Assembly: GCF_008923245.1 (NCBI RefSeq) | Contig: NZ_WBOS01000016.1 | Location: forward strand, 1 to 64,000 | Length of the DNA stretch: 64,000 nt | Direction: 5' to 3' | Source of the DNA: Cytobacillus depressus | Lineage (GTDB): Bacteria > Bacillota > Bacilli > Bacillales > Cytobacillaceae | Shown here: positions 17,107-26,077 of the stretch, piece after piece | Position numbering within the stretch: the stretch's first letter is position 1 | Layout: the number at the start of each line of letters is the position of its first letter | Made by a program: the position numbers and the translations under genes | Notes under the pieces: model-generated | What the model was told of the DNA's origin: nothing | What the model saw: only the letters and a program-made list of their open reading frames with translations | Database searches by the model: none

Positions 17107-18060
17107 TTACCTCCTTAACTTCGGATCGAGTGCATCCTGAAGTCCATCCCCGAGCACATTAAATGAAAACATGGTCAATGAAATAAAGAATGCAGGGAAG
17201 AATAACCGCCACCAATGACCCGATAGAATAGTAGATAAACCATCGCTTGCCATCGAACCCCAGCTCGCTAATGGCGCCTGAATGCCTAAGCCAAGAAAGC
17301 TCAAGAATGCCTCTGCAAAGATGGCAGATGGAACGGTTAAAGTCATTTGCACAATGATTGGCCCCATCGTGTTCGGAAGGAGGTTTTTCTTAATAATTCT
17401 CGATGTTTTCGTGCCAAAAGTTTTCGATGCTAGCACAAATTCATAGTTTTTTATTTGCAAAACCTGACCTCTTACAATCCGAGCCATCCCTATCCATCCT
17501 GTAACGGTAAGGGCAAATATGATCGTAAACAAGCCTGGTCCCATGACAACACTTATTAAAATGACAATGAGCAAATAAGGAAGTCCGTATAAAATTTCTA
17601 CGATTCTCATCATGACATTGTCGACTTTTCCACCTTTATATCCGGCCACTCCTCCATAGACAACCCCGATGACAAAATCAATTAACGCAGCAACAATTCC
17701 TACAAATAAAGAAATTCTCGCTCCATACCATGTCCTTGAAAAAACATCTCTTCCTAGTTCATCCGTCCCGAACCAATGTTTACTTGAAGGAGGCAGATTT
17801 TGATTAACGAGTTTTTGCTCTGCTACATCATGTGGTGAAATGATCGGTCCAAAGATCGCCATTATGGTAAGAAATATAAGAAAAGTCAGTCCCGCCATTG
17901 CTAATTTATTCTTCAACAGGCGTCGCCATGCATCTTGCCAATAGCTTAAACTTGGCCGGACAACTGCCTCTGCATCTAAATGATTACTAGCTTTCGGGAC
18001 AAACCATTCATCTGGAATGTCTGCTGCTATATTTCGATCATGCTGTTTTCGTAATTCCAT
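17107..18060 (-). CDS. dppC: Dipeptide ABC transporter permease DppC
   Basis: One of two membrane subunits of the peptide importer (BPD_transp_1 family), 317 aa. The cytosolic N-terminus is followed by a first membrane helix near residues 52-74, then the permease core. The EAA-type loop, where the ATPase docks, shows up around ASKTFGTKTSRIIKKNLLPNTMGPI. The stop codon is two bases from the dppB-proximal pattern of tight packing, and the last codons of dppC supply the AAGGAGG site for dppD. It starts directly after the dppB stop. Confidence 0.95.
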   Translation of the reverse strand: MELRKQHDRNIAADIPDEWFVPKASNHLDAEAVVRPSLSYWQDAWRRLLKNKLAMAGLTFLIFLTIMAIFGPIISPHDVAEQKLVNQNLPPSSKHWFGTDELGRDVFSRTWYGARISLFVGIVAALIDFVIGVVYGGVAGYKGGKVDNVMMRIVEILYGLPYLLIVILISVVMGPGLFTIIFALTVTGWIGMARIVRGQVLQIKNYEFVLASKTFGTKTSRIIKKNLLPNTMGPIIVQMTLTVPSAIFAEAFLSFLGLGIQAPLASWGSMASDGLSTILSGHWWRLFFPAFFISLTMFSFNVLGDGLQDALDPKLRR

Positions 18061-18993
18061 TTAGCTGGCCTCCTTTTTATGGAGCTTAATTCGAGGATCG
18101 AGGATGCCGTAAGCAATATCCACTAAGAAAAGCATGATAATCAGGATTGAACTATAAAAAACGGTCGTCCCCATGATGACTGGATAATCACGCTGGTTGA
18201 TACTTTCTACAAAGTACTTTCCCATCCCCGGAATCGCAAAAATTTTCTCAATGACAAATGTCCCGGTTAATATACTAGCTGCAAGCGAGCCAAGTACAGT
18301 AACGACTGGCAATAGTGCGTTCCTTAATGCATGTTTGAAGACAATTTTTACTGGTGATAAACCCTTTGCTTTCGCAGTTCTTATGTAATCCTGCGTTAAT
18401 ACCTCTAGCATGCTGGCACGGGTTAATCTCGCAATAATCGCCATTGGTCCAGTTGCTAACGCTAACGTAGGCAGAATCATATGCTTCGGACTTACCCATG
18501 TAGCTACAGGTAGGATTCCTAAATTTACCGCGAGTTGCTGAATAAGAAAAGTAGCCATGACAAAGTTTGGAATTGAAATTCCGAGTACGGCTATTGTCAT
18601 CGCTAAATAATCAATAATGCCATTATGGCGAAGGGCTGCAATGGTTCCGAGTGTTATCCCAGAAAGAATGGCAACAATTAAAGTGACCATTCCTAATTCA
18701 AAGGAAACGGGAAAACCGCGTCCGAGCATGTCGTTGACAGTCTGAGACGATTTTTTAATAGATGGTCCAAAGTCAAACGTGGCAACAGATTTCAGATACA
18801 TCCCATACTGAACATAAAGTGGTTTGTCTAAGTGATAAAACTTCTCTAAATTCCGTTGAACCGTTTCATTCGTCGCCCTTTCCTCATTAAAAGGAGAACC
18901 TGGAATTGAATGCATGAGAAAAAAGGTTAATGTAACGATGAGCCATAGTGTTACAATCATGGCAATGAGGCGCTTTACAATGTATGTTGTCAT
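18061..18993 (-). CDS. dppB: Dipeptide ABC transporter permease DppB
   Basis: The partner permease of DppC, 310 aa from ATG 18993. The first helix begins at about residue 9 (RLIAMIVTLWLIVTLTFFLM) and is followed by the HSIPGSPF motif typical of DppB/OppB. The EAA-type loop lies in RTAKAKGLSPVKIVFKHALRNALLPV. I prefer ATG 18993 to a GTG at 19002, because the AGGAAG site at 19002-19007 overlaps the GTG but lies at a proper distance from the ATG. The dppA stop lies at 19006, so the genes are tightly packed. Confidence 0.95.
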   Translation of the reverse strand: MTTYIVKRLIAMIVTLWLIVTLTFFLMHSIPGSPFNEERATNETVQRNLEKFYHLDKPLYVQYGMYLKSVATFDFGPSIKKSSQTVNDMLGRGFPVSFELGMVTLIVAILSGITLGTIAALRHNGIIDYLAMTIAVLGISIPNFVMATFLIQQLAVNLGILPVATWVSPKHMILPTLALATGPMAIIARLTRASMLEVLTQDYIRTAKAKGLSPVKIVFKHALRNALLPVVTVLGSLAASILTGTFVIEKIFAIPGMGKYFVESINQRDYPVIMGTTVFYSSILIIMLFLVDIAYGILDPRIKLHKKEAS

Positions 18994-19005
18994 TAATAAC
19001 ACTTC

Positions 19006-19830
19006 CTAACAGAATGAGGTTCTCATTGCTAATTCAACCATGACCAGCATCGCTTTATATGCTTCAAGAATATCCTTCGCCTGGTAACGGACTATTGTCG
19101 TATTTTCTTCAATTTCTGTTCCCGGCATTAAGGCTGCCCATTCTGCCTGCCCGTAGTTAGCAAACTCAATTCTTAATAGCGGGTTATCAGGCGGTGTGAG
19201 CGGTTTCACTAAATCCCGATTTTTTAACGCTTCGGCTGTTTTTTCTCTTAAAAGTTCGCCTGCTTTGGCCGGTGTTAATGATTTAACAGCTGAACGGGTA
19301 ATGGTTTCCTTCACAATCGCTGTTGTCACATTCGGAATGAGCTGCTCTGCTTCCAGTGCTGCGCGGTCATCTCCTGCCACCATAAGAACGGGTACGCCAT
19401 GATAGCCAGCAACGTAAGCATTGAGGCCCATCTCCCCAATAGCTACATCATTGATATACATGTTGCGCACACCAAAGATCATCGAGTGTGACATCGCGCC
19501 TTTCATTGAGGCTCTAGCGTGATAGCCGACAAATATTGCTCCGACGAAACTAGAATCTAAAGCTTGCACCATTGAAAAAGGCTTAACATCTCCAACTATG
19601 ACTTGAGCTTCAGGATGAAGATTTTCAATGAGAAGATTATTCATTTTCGAATGGCTGTCATTCACAACTACCTCTGCGCATCCTAAATCAAAGGCCGCTG
19701 AAATAACATGGTTTGCTTCTTCCGTCATAATCTTTCGGCTTCGTTCGTAATTATGCTTGAAAGAATCCACATGTGTGTAATCTGCCAACCCTGTAATTCC
19801 TTCCATGTCTACAGATATATATAGCTTCAT
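19006..19830 (-). CDS. dppA: D-aminopeptidase DppA
   Basis: A zinc-dependent, self-compartmentalising decameric D-aminopeptidase (M55) that trims D-amino acids from the N-terminus of peptides such as D-Ala-D-Ala. All five metal-binding residues fall at the B. subtilis positions: D8, E10, H60, H104 and E133, with H115 also conserved. Length is 274 aa, the same as B. subtilis DppA. It is the first gene of the ten-gene operon. In B. subtilis this operon is controlled by CodY and AbrB; I could not mark a convincing CodY box here. Confidence 0.97.
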   Translation of the reverse strand: MKLYISVDMEGITGLADYTHVDSFKHNYERSRKIMTEEANHVISAAFDLGCAEVVVNDSHSKMNNLLIENLHPEAQVIVGDVKPFSMVQALDSSFVGAIFVGYHARASMKGAMSHSMIFGVRNMYINDVAIGEMGLNAYVAGYHGVPVLMVAGDDRAALEAEQLIPNVTTAIVKETITRSAVKSLTPAKAGELLREKTAEALKNRDLVKPLTPPDNPLLRIEFANYGQAEWAALMPGTEIEENTTIVRYQAKDILEAYKAMLVMVELAMRTSFC

Positions 19831-19891
19831 TTCTTAGCCCCCATTTTTTTCTTAATAGAATAGATGTTTACTAGTAAGTGTATATAGAAAA

Positions 19892-19938
19892 ATCCAGCTG
19901 CCAGAGAAAACCATTACATCTCCAACAGCTGGATTTCA
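19892..19938 (-). terminator. Terminator between the DUF3870-type gene and dppA
   Basis: A stem AAATCCAGCTG with CAGCTGGATTT, extended by TTGGAGA/TCTCTGG, is followed by a T-rich tail on the minus strand. It separates the dpp operon from the gene upstream. Confidence 0.8.
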
Positions 19939-19962
19939 TCTGCGATTAACAGAAAAAGCAGC

Positions 19963-20283
19963 TTATTTATTCATTATTTGTGTATATTTAATATTTGCAT
20001 TTTTAAAGGCTACCATTAAGGCCTTTTGCGACGAGCCAAAATAACGCTGTTCAATTTCCTCCAGCACGTTTTCCACTTCTAAAATAGATTTGCCGACGAA
20101 CAAAGATTTAATAAATATGGAAGTTAATGCAATCGTCGAAGAACATTCTGCATCAACAATTTCATTCGTTTCCCGATTAACTACTAATCCGATGAAGAAA
20201 CTATTATACTTTTGCATAATTGGATTGTTCGACGAGGTTTTACTGTCGCCGATAATATAAACTGTATTTTGCTGAAACATCAA
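19963..20283 (-). CDS. DUF3870-type protein
   Basis: A 106-residue soluble protein resembling the DUF3870 family, with the stretches YIIGDSKTSSNNPI near the start, FFIGLVVNRETNEIVDAECS in the middle and FVGKSILE after it. No enzymatic motif is apparent and the family has no settled function that I know of. The cysteine in DAECS is a possible conserved residue. It is transcribed towards dppA but a strong terminator lies between them. A ribosome site is weakly visible upstream of ATG 20283 (GAGG). Confidence 0.65.
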   Translation of the reverse strand: MMFQQNTVYIIGDSKTSSNNPIMQKYNSFFIGLVVNRETNEIVDAECSSTIALTSIFIKSLFVGKSILEVENVLEEIEQRYFGSSQKALMVAFKNANIKYTQIMNK

Positions 20284-20451
20284 TATGCCTCCTGCAGAGC
20301 ACGGATATTACATGAGGCGTTTATGTGGTCAACATAAACATTCATTGTAATGCATAGCCCTTATAATGGATTGTAATACAACAGAGGCAGGCTGACAACT
20401 ATTTTATAAGATTTTTCTAAATATTTTATTAACTCTTTTGTGTCATTTCTA

Positions 20452-21663
20452 CTATTTGATTTCCTGTAACGCTTTTTCTCTCGCGTGCTGTAACAGTTGT
20501 TCACCAGTGATTAGCTTTTCTCCCCCACCCTGTGCGAAGTGGTCATTACCTCCGCCTTTTCCATTGATAGCTGACAGTAAAGCACTCGAAACCTGTTTCA
20601 TACTGATGGAGGACTTTGAACCTCTCGCACAGACAAATTGCAGCTTGTCTTTCGTTTCATTTACTAGAAAAACAAGCACTTCATCAGAAAAAGCTGTTAT
20701 CGAACGGGCAAGCTTTTGGAGCTCCTGGATGGATCGATCTTGAAAAACCTCACAAATCATCTTTCCATTTTCCAGCTTTTCTGCGCGTTGCAGGAGCTCT
20801 TTCGCCTCATACGATAAAAGCGATTCTCGCAGGAATTCTAGTGTCTTATCCCGTTCCTTGCCAAGGTCAATCAGCTTTTTAGCAGCTGGGGGAAGTCCTT
20901 GTTCCGGAGCATTTAAAAGCTCTGTTAAATCCTTTATTACCTTTTGCTTTTGGTGAAGTTGCGTTAATACTCTCCCTCCACAAACAAATTGAACCCTTAT
21001 TTTACTTTTTTGCCGCTCCCAATCTAATATTTTGATTGGTCCGACTTCAGCCGTTGACTTTGGATGTGTCCCGCCGCAGCCATTATAATCAAAATCGGGA
21101 ATGATCACGAGGCGGATATTCTCTGTCACAGACAGCGCTTTCCGCAATTGGTACCCCGAGAGTTCAGACTCTGTTACCCATTTCGTCTCGATTGGCCGGC
21201 CTTCTAAAATGATTTGATTAGCTAGCTTTTCAGCTTCTAGCGCTTGTTCATCCGTAAGCTCACTAATATCTAAATCAATCGTTGAAGTTTCTTTTCCTAA
21301 GTGAAAGCTTACTGTGGGGAAGCTAAAGAGCTCTACAAAAGCCGCCGTTAAAATATGCTGACCTGCATGCTGCTGCATATGATCAAAGCGTCTGTCCCAA
21401 TCTATTTGTCCAGCAATATTGCCTAATGTTTCTGGCAGTTCCTTCTCTACATAATGGCGGATTTCCCCATCTATTTCCTCTACATCAATGACTTTAATAT
21501 CATTCAAAGTACCAGTATCATTCGGCTGCCCTCCGCCAGTTGGATAAAAGGCCGTCTTGTCTAAAACTGCATACCATTTGCCTTGTTCATCCTTTTCCTG
21601 TTTTAGGAGATGGGCGGTGAATGACTTTAAATATGGATCTTCGTAATAAAGCTTGCTTTCCAA
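20452..21663 (-). CDS. Alanyl-tRNA editing hydrolase, AlaX with DHHA1 domain
   Basis: A free-standing trans-editing enzyme that deacylates mischarged tRNA-Ala, mainly Ser-tRNA(Ala). The 403 residues carry an N-terminal AlaRS second-additional-like domain with PTGGGQP (41-47), zinc ligands H95 and H99 (HMQQHAGQH) and C196/H200 (CGGTH). A helical linker follows (about 225-305), then a C-terminal DHHA1 domain ending with GGGNDHFAQGGG. It lies just downstream of dsdA; both genes limit harm from serine, which may explain the pairing. A hairpin region lies between them. Confidence 0.92.
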   Translation of the reverse strand: MESKLYYEDPYLKSFTAHLLKQEKDEQGKWYAVLDKTAFYPTGGGQPNDTGTLNDIKVIDVEEIDGEIRHYVEKELPETLGNIAGQIDWDRRFDHMQQHAGQHILTAAFVELFSFPTVSFHLGKETSTIDLDISELTDEQALEAEKLANQIILEGRPIETKWVTESELSGYQLRKALSVTENIRLVIIPDFDYNGCGGTHPKSTAEVGPIKILDWERQKSKIRVQFVCGGRVLTQLHQKQKVIKDLTELLNAPEQGLPPAAKKLIDLGKERDKTLEFLRESLLSYEAKELLQRAEKLENGKMICEVFQDRSIQELQKLARSITAFSDEVLVFLVNETKDKLQFVCARGSKSSISMKQVSSALLSAINGKGGGNDHFAQGGGEKLITGEQLLQHAREKALQEIK

Positions 21664-21690
21664 TTGAATTGGCCTCCCTTTTCATTCAGA

Positions 21691-21763
21691 TAAAATTGGC
21701 CTGCAAGGTATGCGGACAGAGTTTTGATCTTGGATCATTTTCTGAACGCTTGTCCTGCAGGCC
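21691..21763 (-). terminator. Hairpin between dsdA and the alaX gene
   Basis: On the minus strand GGCCTGCA pairs with TGCAGGCC, an inner GGACA pairs with TGTCC, and AATTTTA follows. It could be a partial terminator after dsdA or an attenuator of alaX. Confidence 0.45.
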
Positions 21764-21791
21764 TTTCCGTGACCGACTTGATAATTACTTA

Positions 21792-23141
21792 TTATATTGT
21801 TTGTTTTCCTCTTTCGTAATATCGCTTCATTTCATTCTCAGGCACCATACTTCCGCCTGTTCCCCAGACAATATGCGTTCCAGCCTGTAAGTTTTGCTCT
21901 AACTCATTCTTATTTAAATAAGCTTTACCTGCTTGTGATTTAAATAATTGGACATAGCTTGCAAAACCAGCGAGAGCGGACGGTTCCAGATAGATTTCCT
22001 CCTCCGTTGCAAGCAAAGCCAAGTAAGTAAATAATTTTTCATCTTCGACCGTGCAAATGCCGCTAAGTTTGTTTTCAATCGTTTTGCCGATAAATGCAGA
22101 TGGACGTCCCACTGCAAGTCCGTCAGCTTCCGTTTTGTTATCAATGCCAAATTCCTGAACGGATACTTCATCATGCAGTTCTGTTACTAATCCAAGAAGC
22201 ATGCATGGGGAATGGGTTGGTTCAATGAAGAAGCAGTGAACATGATCACCAAAAATTTGTTTAAGACCAAATGTCACTCCGCCAGGACCGCCGCCAACAC
22301 CGCAAGGTAAATAAACGAATAATGGATGCTCTTTATCTACCTTCACATTCTTATCCTCTAGCTGCTTCTTTAAACGAATTGCTGCTACTGCGTACCCAAG
22401 GAAAAGACTTTCTGAGCTTTCATCATCGACAAAATACATATTCGGATCCTCATCAGCCTGCTTTCTTCCTTGCGCGACAGCTTCACTAAAATCAGAAGCA
22501 TGCTCAACTACGACAACACCCTTTTCACGAAGCAAATCTTTTTTCCATTGCTTTGCGTCGGCTGACATATGCACATATACGTTGAAACCAAGCTTTGCGC
22601 TCATAATTCCGATGCTAAGCCCTAAATTCCCTGTCGATCCAACTGCAATAGAATAGCCAGAAAAGAACTCTTTACACTTTGGCTCCGCTAAAATCGAGTA
22701 ATCGTCCTCAAGTGTTAGCATGTTATTATTGATAGCCAGTTCCTCAGCATATTTCAAAATCTCATAAATTCCGCCTCTTGCCTTAATAGAGCCTGAAATC
22801 GGCAGATGGCTATCCCCTTTTAAAAATAAGTTGCCAGGCAACTCCGTTTGATAGAATCCTTCAAGCCTTTCTTGCATTTTCGGAATATGAAAAAGCGGCG
22901 ATTCAATAATACCGTGATCTTTCGCCGTTTCCGGAAATACCTTTGCTATGTATGGAGCAAAACGAGCAAGCCTTTTTTCTGCGTCGATTACATCCTCCAT
23001 CGTTAAAGAAGGTGCCTCTCCACTTGTGTTATGCTTCGGATTGGTCCAAAAAACTTCCTTTAAATCCGTCATTTCTGATAGAATCGGATATTCTTTTTTC
23101 CATTCCGCAATTGTTTTTCCATGAATAACATTCGTTGACAT
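21792..23141 (-). CDS. dsdA: D-serine dehydratase
   Basis: A PLP enzyme that converts D-serine into pyruvate and ammonia, removing a toxic D-amino acid. The 449-residue protein has the PLP lysine K120 in [11 protein letters not shown], the glycine loop [10 protein letters not shown] near 188, and the phosphate-binding loop CGVGGGPGG near 278. Length agrees with the DsdA family. It is the first gene of a probable dsdA-alaX unit. No DsdC-type LysR regulator is adjacent. About 370 bases of AT-rich, gene-free DNA lie upstream and should contain the promoter. Confidence 0.94.
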   Translation of the reverse strand: MSTNVIHGKTIAEWKKEYPILSEMTDLKEVFWTNPKHNTSGEAPSLTMEDVIDAEKRLARFAPYIAKVFPETAKDHGIIESPLFHIPKMQERLEGFYQTELPGNLFLKGDSHLPISGSIKARGGIYEILKYAEELAINNNMLTLEDDYSILAEPKCKEFFSGYSIAVGSTGNLGLSIGIMSAKLGFNVYVHMSADAKQWKKDLLREKGVVVVEHASDFSEAVAQGRKQADEDPNMYFVDDESSESLFLGYAVAAIRLKKQLEDKNVKVDKEHPLFVYLPCGVGGGPGGVTFGLKQIFGDHVHCFFIEPTHSPCMLLGLVTELHDEVSVQEFGIDNKTEADGLAVGRPSAFIGKTIENKLSGICTVEDEKLFTYLALLATEEEIYLEPSALAGFASYVQLFKSQAGKAYLNKNELEQNLQAGTHIVWGTGGSMVPENEMKRYYERGKQTI

Positions 23142-23516
23142 ATAATCACTCTTTCTAGTTGGAAAATTATTTTGAATATGATCAGCAGGAAACGAGCTTC
23201 AACTGAATTTCTTCCTTAGAAGCGCCTCTATGATGTTGTCTGATAATTCAAACCTTATAATTCGTTATAACATTTTCTAGGGGAGTTGAAAAGAAAAGTG
23301 AATAGCTTTTTTGTCTTATTCATATTAACCGATTTTATCAATTAATTTTTAATTAAGAAATCATAAATATAGAAAATGCATTCATTTATCGAGCTACATT
23401 GTATTTAAATAAAATTGAAGGTTATTTTAACTTTGAGTGGTTTATTTTATAAAAAACATGGAGGCATTTATTTGTCATATTTAGTTTATTTGAACAACGT
23501 ATAGGAGGACAGGTCA
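23142..23516. other. AT-rich divergent intergenic region
   Basis: It must hold promoters for dsdA (minus) and the membrane protein (plus). I see no repeat, hairpin or recognisable operator. Confidence 0.5.
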
Positions 23517-24065
23517 ATGAATACACGGGAAATCAAGGTCCAAAAACAAGGATGGATTCCTAAAAAGGAACGAGTATGGATAATCGTAGCGATTATTATC
23601 GCTGTTTCGATAATGTTTTGGGAACTTAAGGGACTATCACAGCTTTCATTAACCACTTTGCACAGCAAGCAGTTCAAACATACATTTAAAGGTTTTGGTT
23701 CCAGTGCAAGAATTGCCTTATTTTTTGTACTTGCTTATTATGTGCTTCTTCGTATTATTAGGCTTCGTATGCTGAAAGGTCAAAGCAAGGTAAAAAAGTG
23801 GTTGTCCACTTTACTGCGCTTTACCCGAAGATGGCATACTCCAGCAGCGATTATCGCCATCGCTTTTATCATCTTGCATACGGTAGCTGTCTTTATGCAC
23901 GGCTTCAAATTTGATTTTAATAATATTAGCGGATTGGTTTCCTTGCTAGTCCTGCTTCCAGTTCCTATATCGGGACTATTTCGATATCAGAGGATGGACC
24001 GGAAGTGGCATTTGCGGTCTGGTATTGCTTTTGCAATTCTATTTTTAATTCATTCTTTTTTATAA
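23517..24065 (+). CDS. Small multipass membrane protein, cytochrome b561/ferric-reductase-like
   Basis: A 182-residue membrane protein with about five hydrophobic segments. Histidines sit at helix ends in the way seen in haem-binding four-helix proteins: RRWHTPA, IILHTVAVFMHG, KWHLRSG and LIHSFL at the C-terminus. That pattern suggests, but does not prove, a b-type cytochrome or a ferric-reductase-like transmembrane domain without the flavin part. The ATG follows TAGGAGGACAGG. A strong terminator follows, so it is monocistronic. Function remains open. Confidence 0.7.
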   Translation: MNTREIKVQKQGWIPKKERVWIIVAIIIAVSIMFWELKGLSQLSLTTLHSKQFKHTFKGFGSSARIALFFVLAYYVLLRIIRLRMLKGQSKVKKWLSTLLRFTRRWHTPAAIIAIAFIILHTVAVFMHGFKFDFNNISGLVSLLVLLPVPISGLFRYQRMDRKWHLRSGIAFAILFLIHSFL

Positions 24066-24081
24066 CCAACAGCCGTTAAGT

Positions 24082-24125
24082 AACACAAGAAAGTATCGAT
24101 AATCATATCGATACTTTCTTGTGTT
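24082..24125. terminator. Bidirectional terminator
   Basis: A 19-bp perfect stem (AACACAAGAAAGTATCGAT) with a six-base loop lies between two convergent genes. Confidence 0.92.
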
Positions 24126-24162
24126 ATTCAATCAATTAGAACGAAGGGGGAAAGCCAATCAT

Positions 24163-25122
24163 TTATTTATACAGATCTGTGCTTAGATATTTAAGACCAG
24201 AATCATTTATCGTTAATACGATATTTGCTCCTTTTTCTTCCTGTTTCAATAGTTTTAGTGCAGCAGCAACATTCGCTCCTGAAGAAAATCCTGCAAATAT
24301 TCCTTCTTTTTTTGCTAAATCTCTTGCAACTTGTGTAGCCTCATCATCTGTAATATGAATGTAGTTTGTAACTAAATTTTTATCCAGTAGAGGCAAGTCC
24401 ATTAAATATCCCCCACCTTGAATCTTATGATTTGGATTCATTACAGGTTTACCAGAGTAAAAGGGGGCAGAATCTGGTTCAACTAAATAGCAACGAATGT
24501 CGGGGTTATACTTTTTTAAAGTTTTCGCGCATCCGGTAAAAGTACCACCAGAACCTGCAAAATCTAGAAAAATATCTATTTCTCCGTTTGTTTGTCTCCA
24601 CATTTCTTCCCCTGTGTGATATTCGTGAGCATGTATATTTCCAATATGATTAAATTGATCTGCACGAAATGCGTTTCTTTCTTTTGTTATTTGTTGTGCT
24701 ACCTCTTCAACTTTTGCAAGATCCTCTCCAGATACTTGCCCTACCGGTGAACCAGGTACTTGGTCTACTAAAACAACCTCTGCTCCCAGCGCTTCCATCA
24801 TTCTAGCTCTTTCCAATGAATTTCCCTTAGACATGACAGCAACAAATTTATAACCTTTCACTCCGCATACAATCGCAAGTCCTGTACCAGTATTGCCGCT
24901 TGTCAGTTCTACAACAGTTTGATTAGGCTTGAGTATTCCTGCCTTTTCAGCCTCTTCAATTATCTGTAAACCAATTCTATCTTTTTTGCTAAAACCAGGA
25001 TTTAAATATTCAAGTTTAGCAAAAATATTTCCATCAAGACCTTCTGTAATTCTAGATAGATGAACCATTGGAGTGTTACCAATAACTTGATGAACACCTG
25101 AAAAAATAGAACGGTTTTCCAT
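24163..25122 (-). CDS. Cysteine-synthase-family PLP enzyme
   Basis: A fold-type II PLP enzyme of 319 aa, like O-acetylserine sulfhydrylase, cystathionine beta-synthase or SbnA-type enzymes. Visible motifs are IGNTPMVHLSRI near residue 17, the PLP lysine in GFSKKDR near 46, SGNTGTGLA near 73 and the phosphate loop GSGGTFTGC near 180. The start is set at ATG 25122 behind AAGGGGAAA; the upstream ATG at 25143 has no such site. It is divergent from an XRE-cupin regulator that probably controls it. The exact reaction cannot be read from the sequence. Confidence 0.83.
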   Translation of the reverse strand: MENRSIFSGVHQVIGNTPMVHLSRITEGLDGNIFAKLEYLNPGFSKKDRIGLQIIEEAEKAGILKPNQTVVELTSGNTGTGLAIVCGVKGYKFVAVMSKGNSLERARMMEALGAEVVLVDQVPGSPVGQVSGEDLAKVEEVAQQITKERNAFRADQFNHIGNIHAHEYHTGEEMWRQTNGEIDIFLDFAGSGGTFTGCAKTLKKYNPDIRCYLVEPDSAPFYSGKPVMNPNHKIQGGGYLMDLPLLDKNLVTNYIHITDDEATQVARDLAKKEGIFAGFSSGANVAAALKLLKQEEKGANIVLTINDSGLKYLSTDLYK

Positions 25123-25250
25123 AGACAATTTCCCCTTTTTCATATACTTTGGACTATATAGTGTATATTTGAACGCTATATGGTTTTATAATATACTATA
25201 ACGCACATTTGTACAATATGACGTATATATGTTTTATTGGAGGTCAATTT

Positions 25251-25805
25251 ATGGATCAAATTAATAAAAATATCAGCAAAAATATAAAACGTGTCCGGCA
25301 GGAAAGAAATTTTAGTTTAGATAAAACATCCGAATTAACAGGTGTTAGCAAAACCATGTTAGGACAAATCGAAAGGGGCGAGTCGAATCCAACTGTAACA
25401 ACTCTTTGGAAAATAGCAAATGGGCTACGATTATCATTCTCTTCACTAATAAGTCAAGATAGACCATCTGTTACTTTAATAAAAAAGGAGGAAGTAGAGC
25501 CAGTTATTGAAAATGATGGACAGTATCGTGTGTATCCACTTGTACCATTTAATCCGGAAAAACAGTTTGAGGTCTTTTTAATAACCTTAGAACCAGGATG
25601 TGAGCATAAATCAGAACCGCATAATGCGGGAGTAGAAGAATACATTTTTGTATATGAGGGGACTTTAGAAGTTGAAGTTAATGAAAAGCTATATGTAGTC
25701 GATTGCGAGGACTCGATTATTTTTGATGCAGGCAGACCTCATATTTATAGGAACAAGGGAAATAGGAAAGTAAAGTGTTCAGTTTTAATTCACTATCCTA
25801 GTTAA
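25251..25805 (+). CDS. XRE-cupin transcriptional regulator
   Basis: A 184-residue regulator with an N-terminal helix-turn-helix of the XRE type (about 6-62, TSELTGVSKTMLGQIERGESNPT) and a C-terminal cupin barrel (about 105-180, with EPHNAGVEEYIFVYEG). Such proteins sense small molecules, often amino acids or polyamines. ATG 25251 follows TTGGAGG; the ORF reaches further up but lacks a site there. It is divergent from the cysteine-synthase-like gene. The 128-base shared region is AT-rich with repeated ATATAC/GTATAT motifs that could be its operators. Confidence 0.88.
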   Translation: MDQINKNISKNIKRVRQERNFSLDKTSELTGVSKTMLGQIERGESNPTVTTLWKIANGLRLSFSSLISQDRPSVTLIKKEEVEPVIENDGQYRVYPLVPFNPEKQFEVFLITLEPGCEHKSEPHNAGVEEYIFVYEGTLEVEVNEKLYVVDCEDSIIFDAGRPHIYRNKGNRKVKCSVLIHYPS

Positions 25806-26025
25806 TCAATGTTGATGTGGTAATGCTTTAAATATACTATTCGTTTTAATAGCTATTCCTGTGTCAATTATTGAATTTAAAGTTAACAAGAGGAATAGGG
25901 AAATTTGTTCTTTCATTAAAGGGGCTTTTCTGAAGTAACCGAAAAAAGAACCAAATCATCAATTAAATGAGGTAAAAACATCAAGCAAGTATGCTTCACG
26001 ATAGTTTGGGAACTTATTTATTTAA

Positions 26026-26061
26026 AAGAGGAGGCAGACTAGCAAAGTCTACTTCCTCTTT
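26026..26061. terminator. Bidirectional terminator after the regulator and YjiH genes
   Basis: A stem AAGAGGAGGCAGACT pairs with AGTCTACTTCCTCTT, with T-rich flanks. Confidence 0.85.
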
Positions 26062-26077
26062 TTCTTTCAGAATAACT

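Noticed and set aside
21691..21763. T-box leader before the alaX gene
   Set aside because: Only a single long hairpin is visible, with no T-box sequence or specifier layout.
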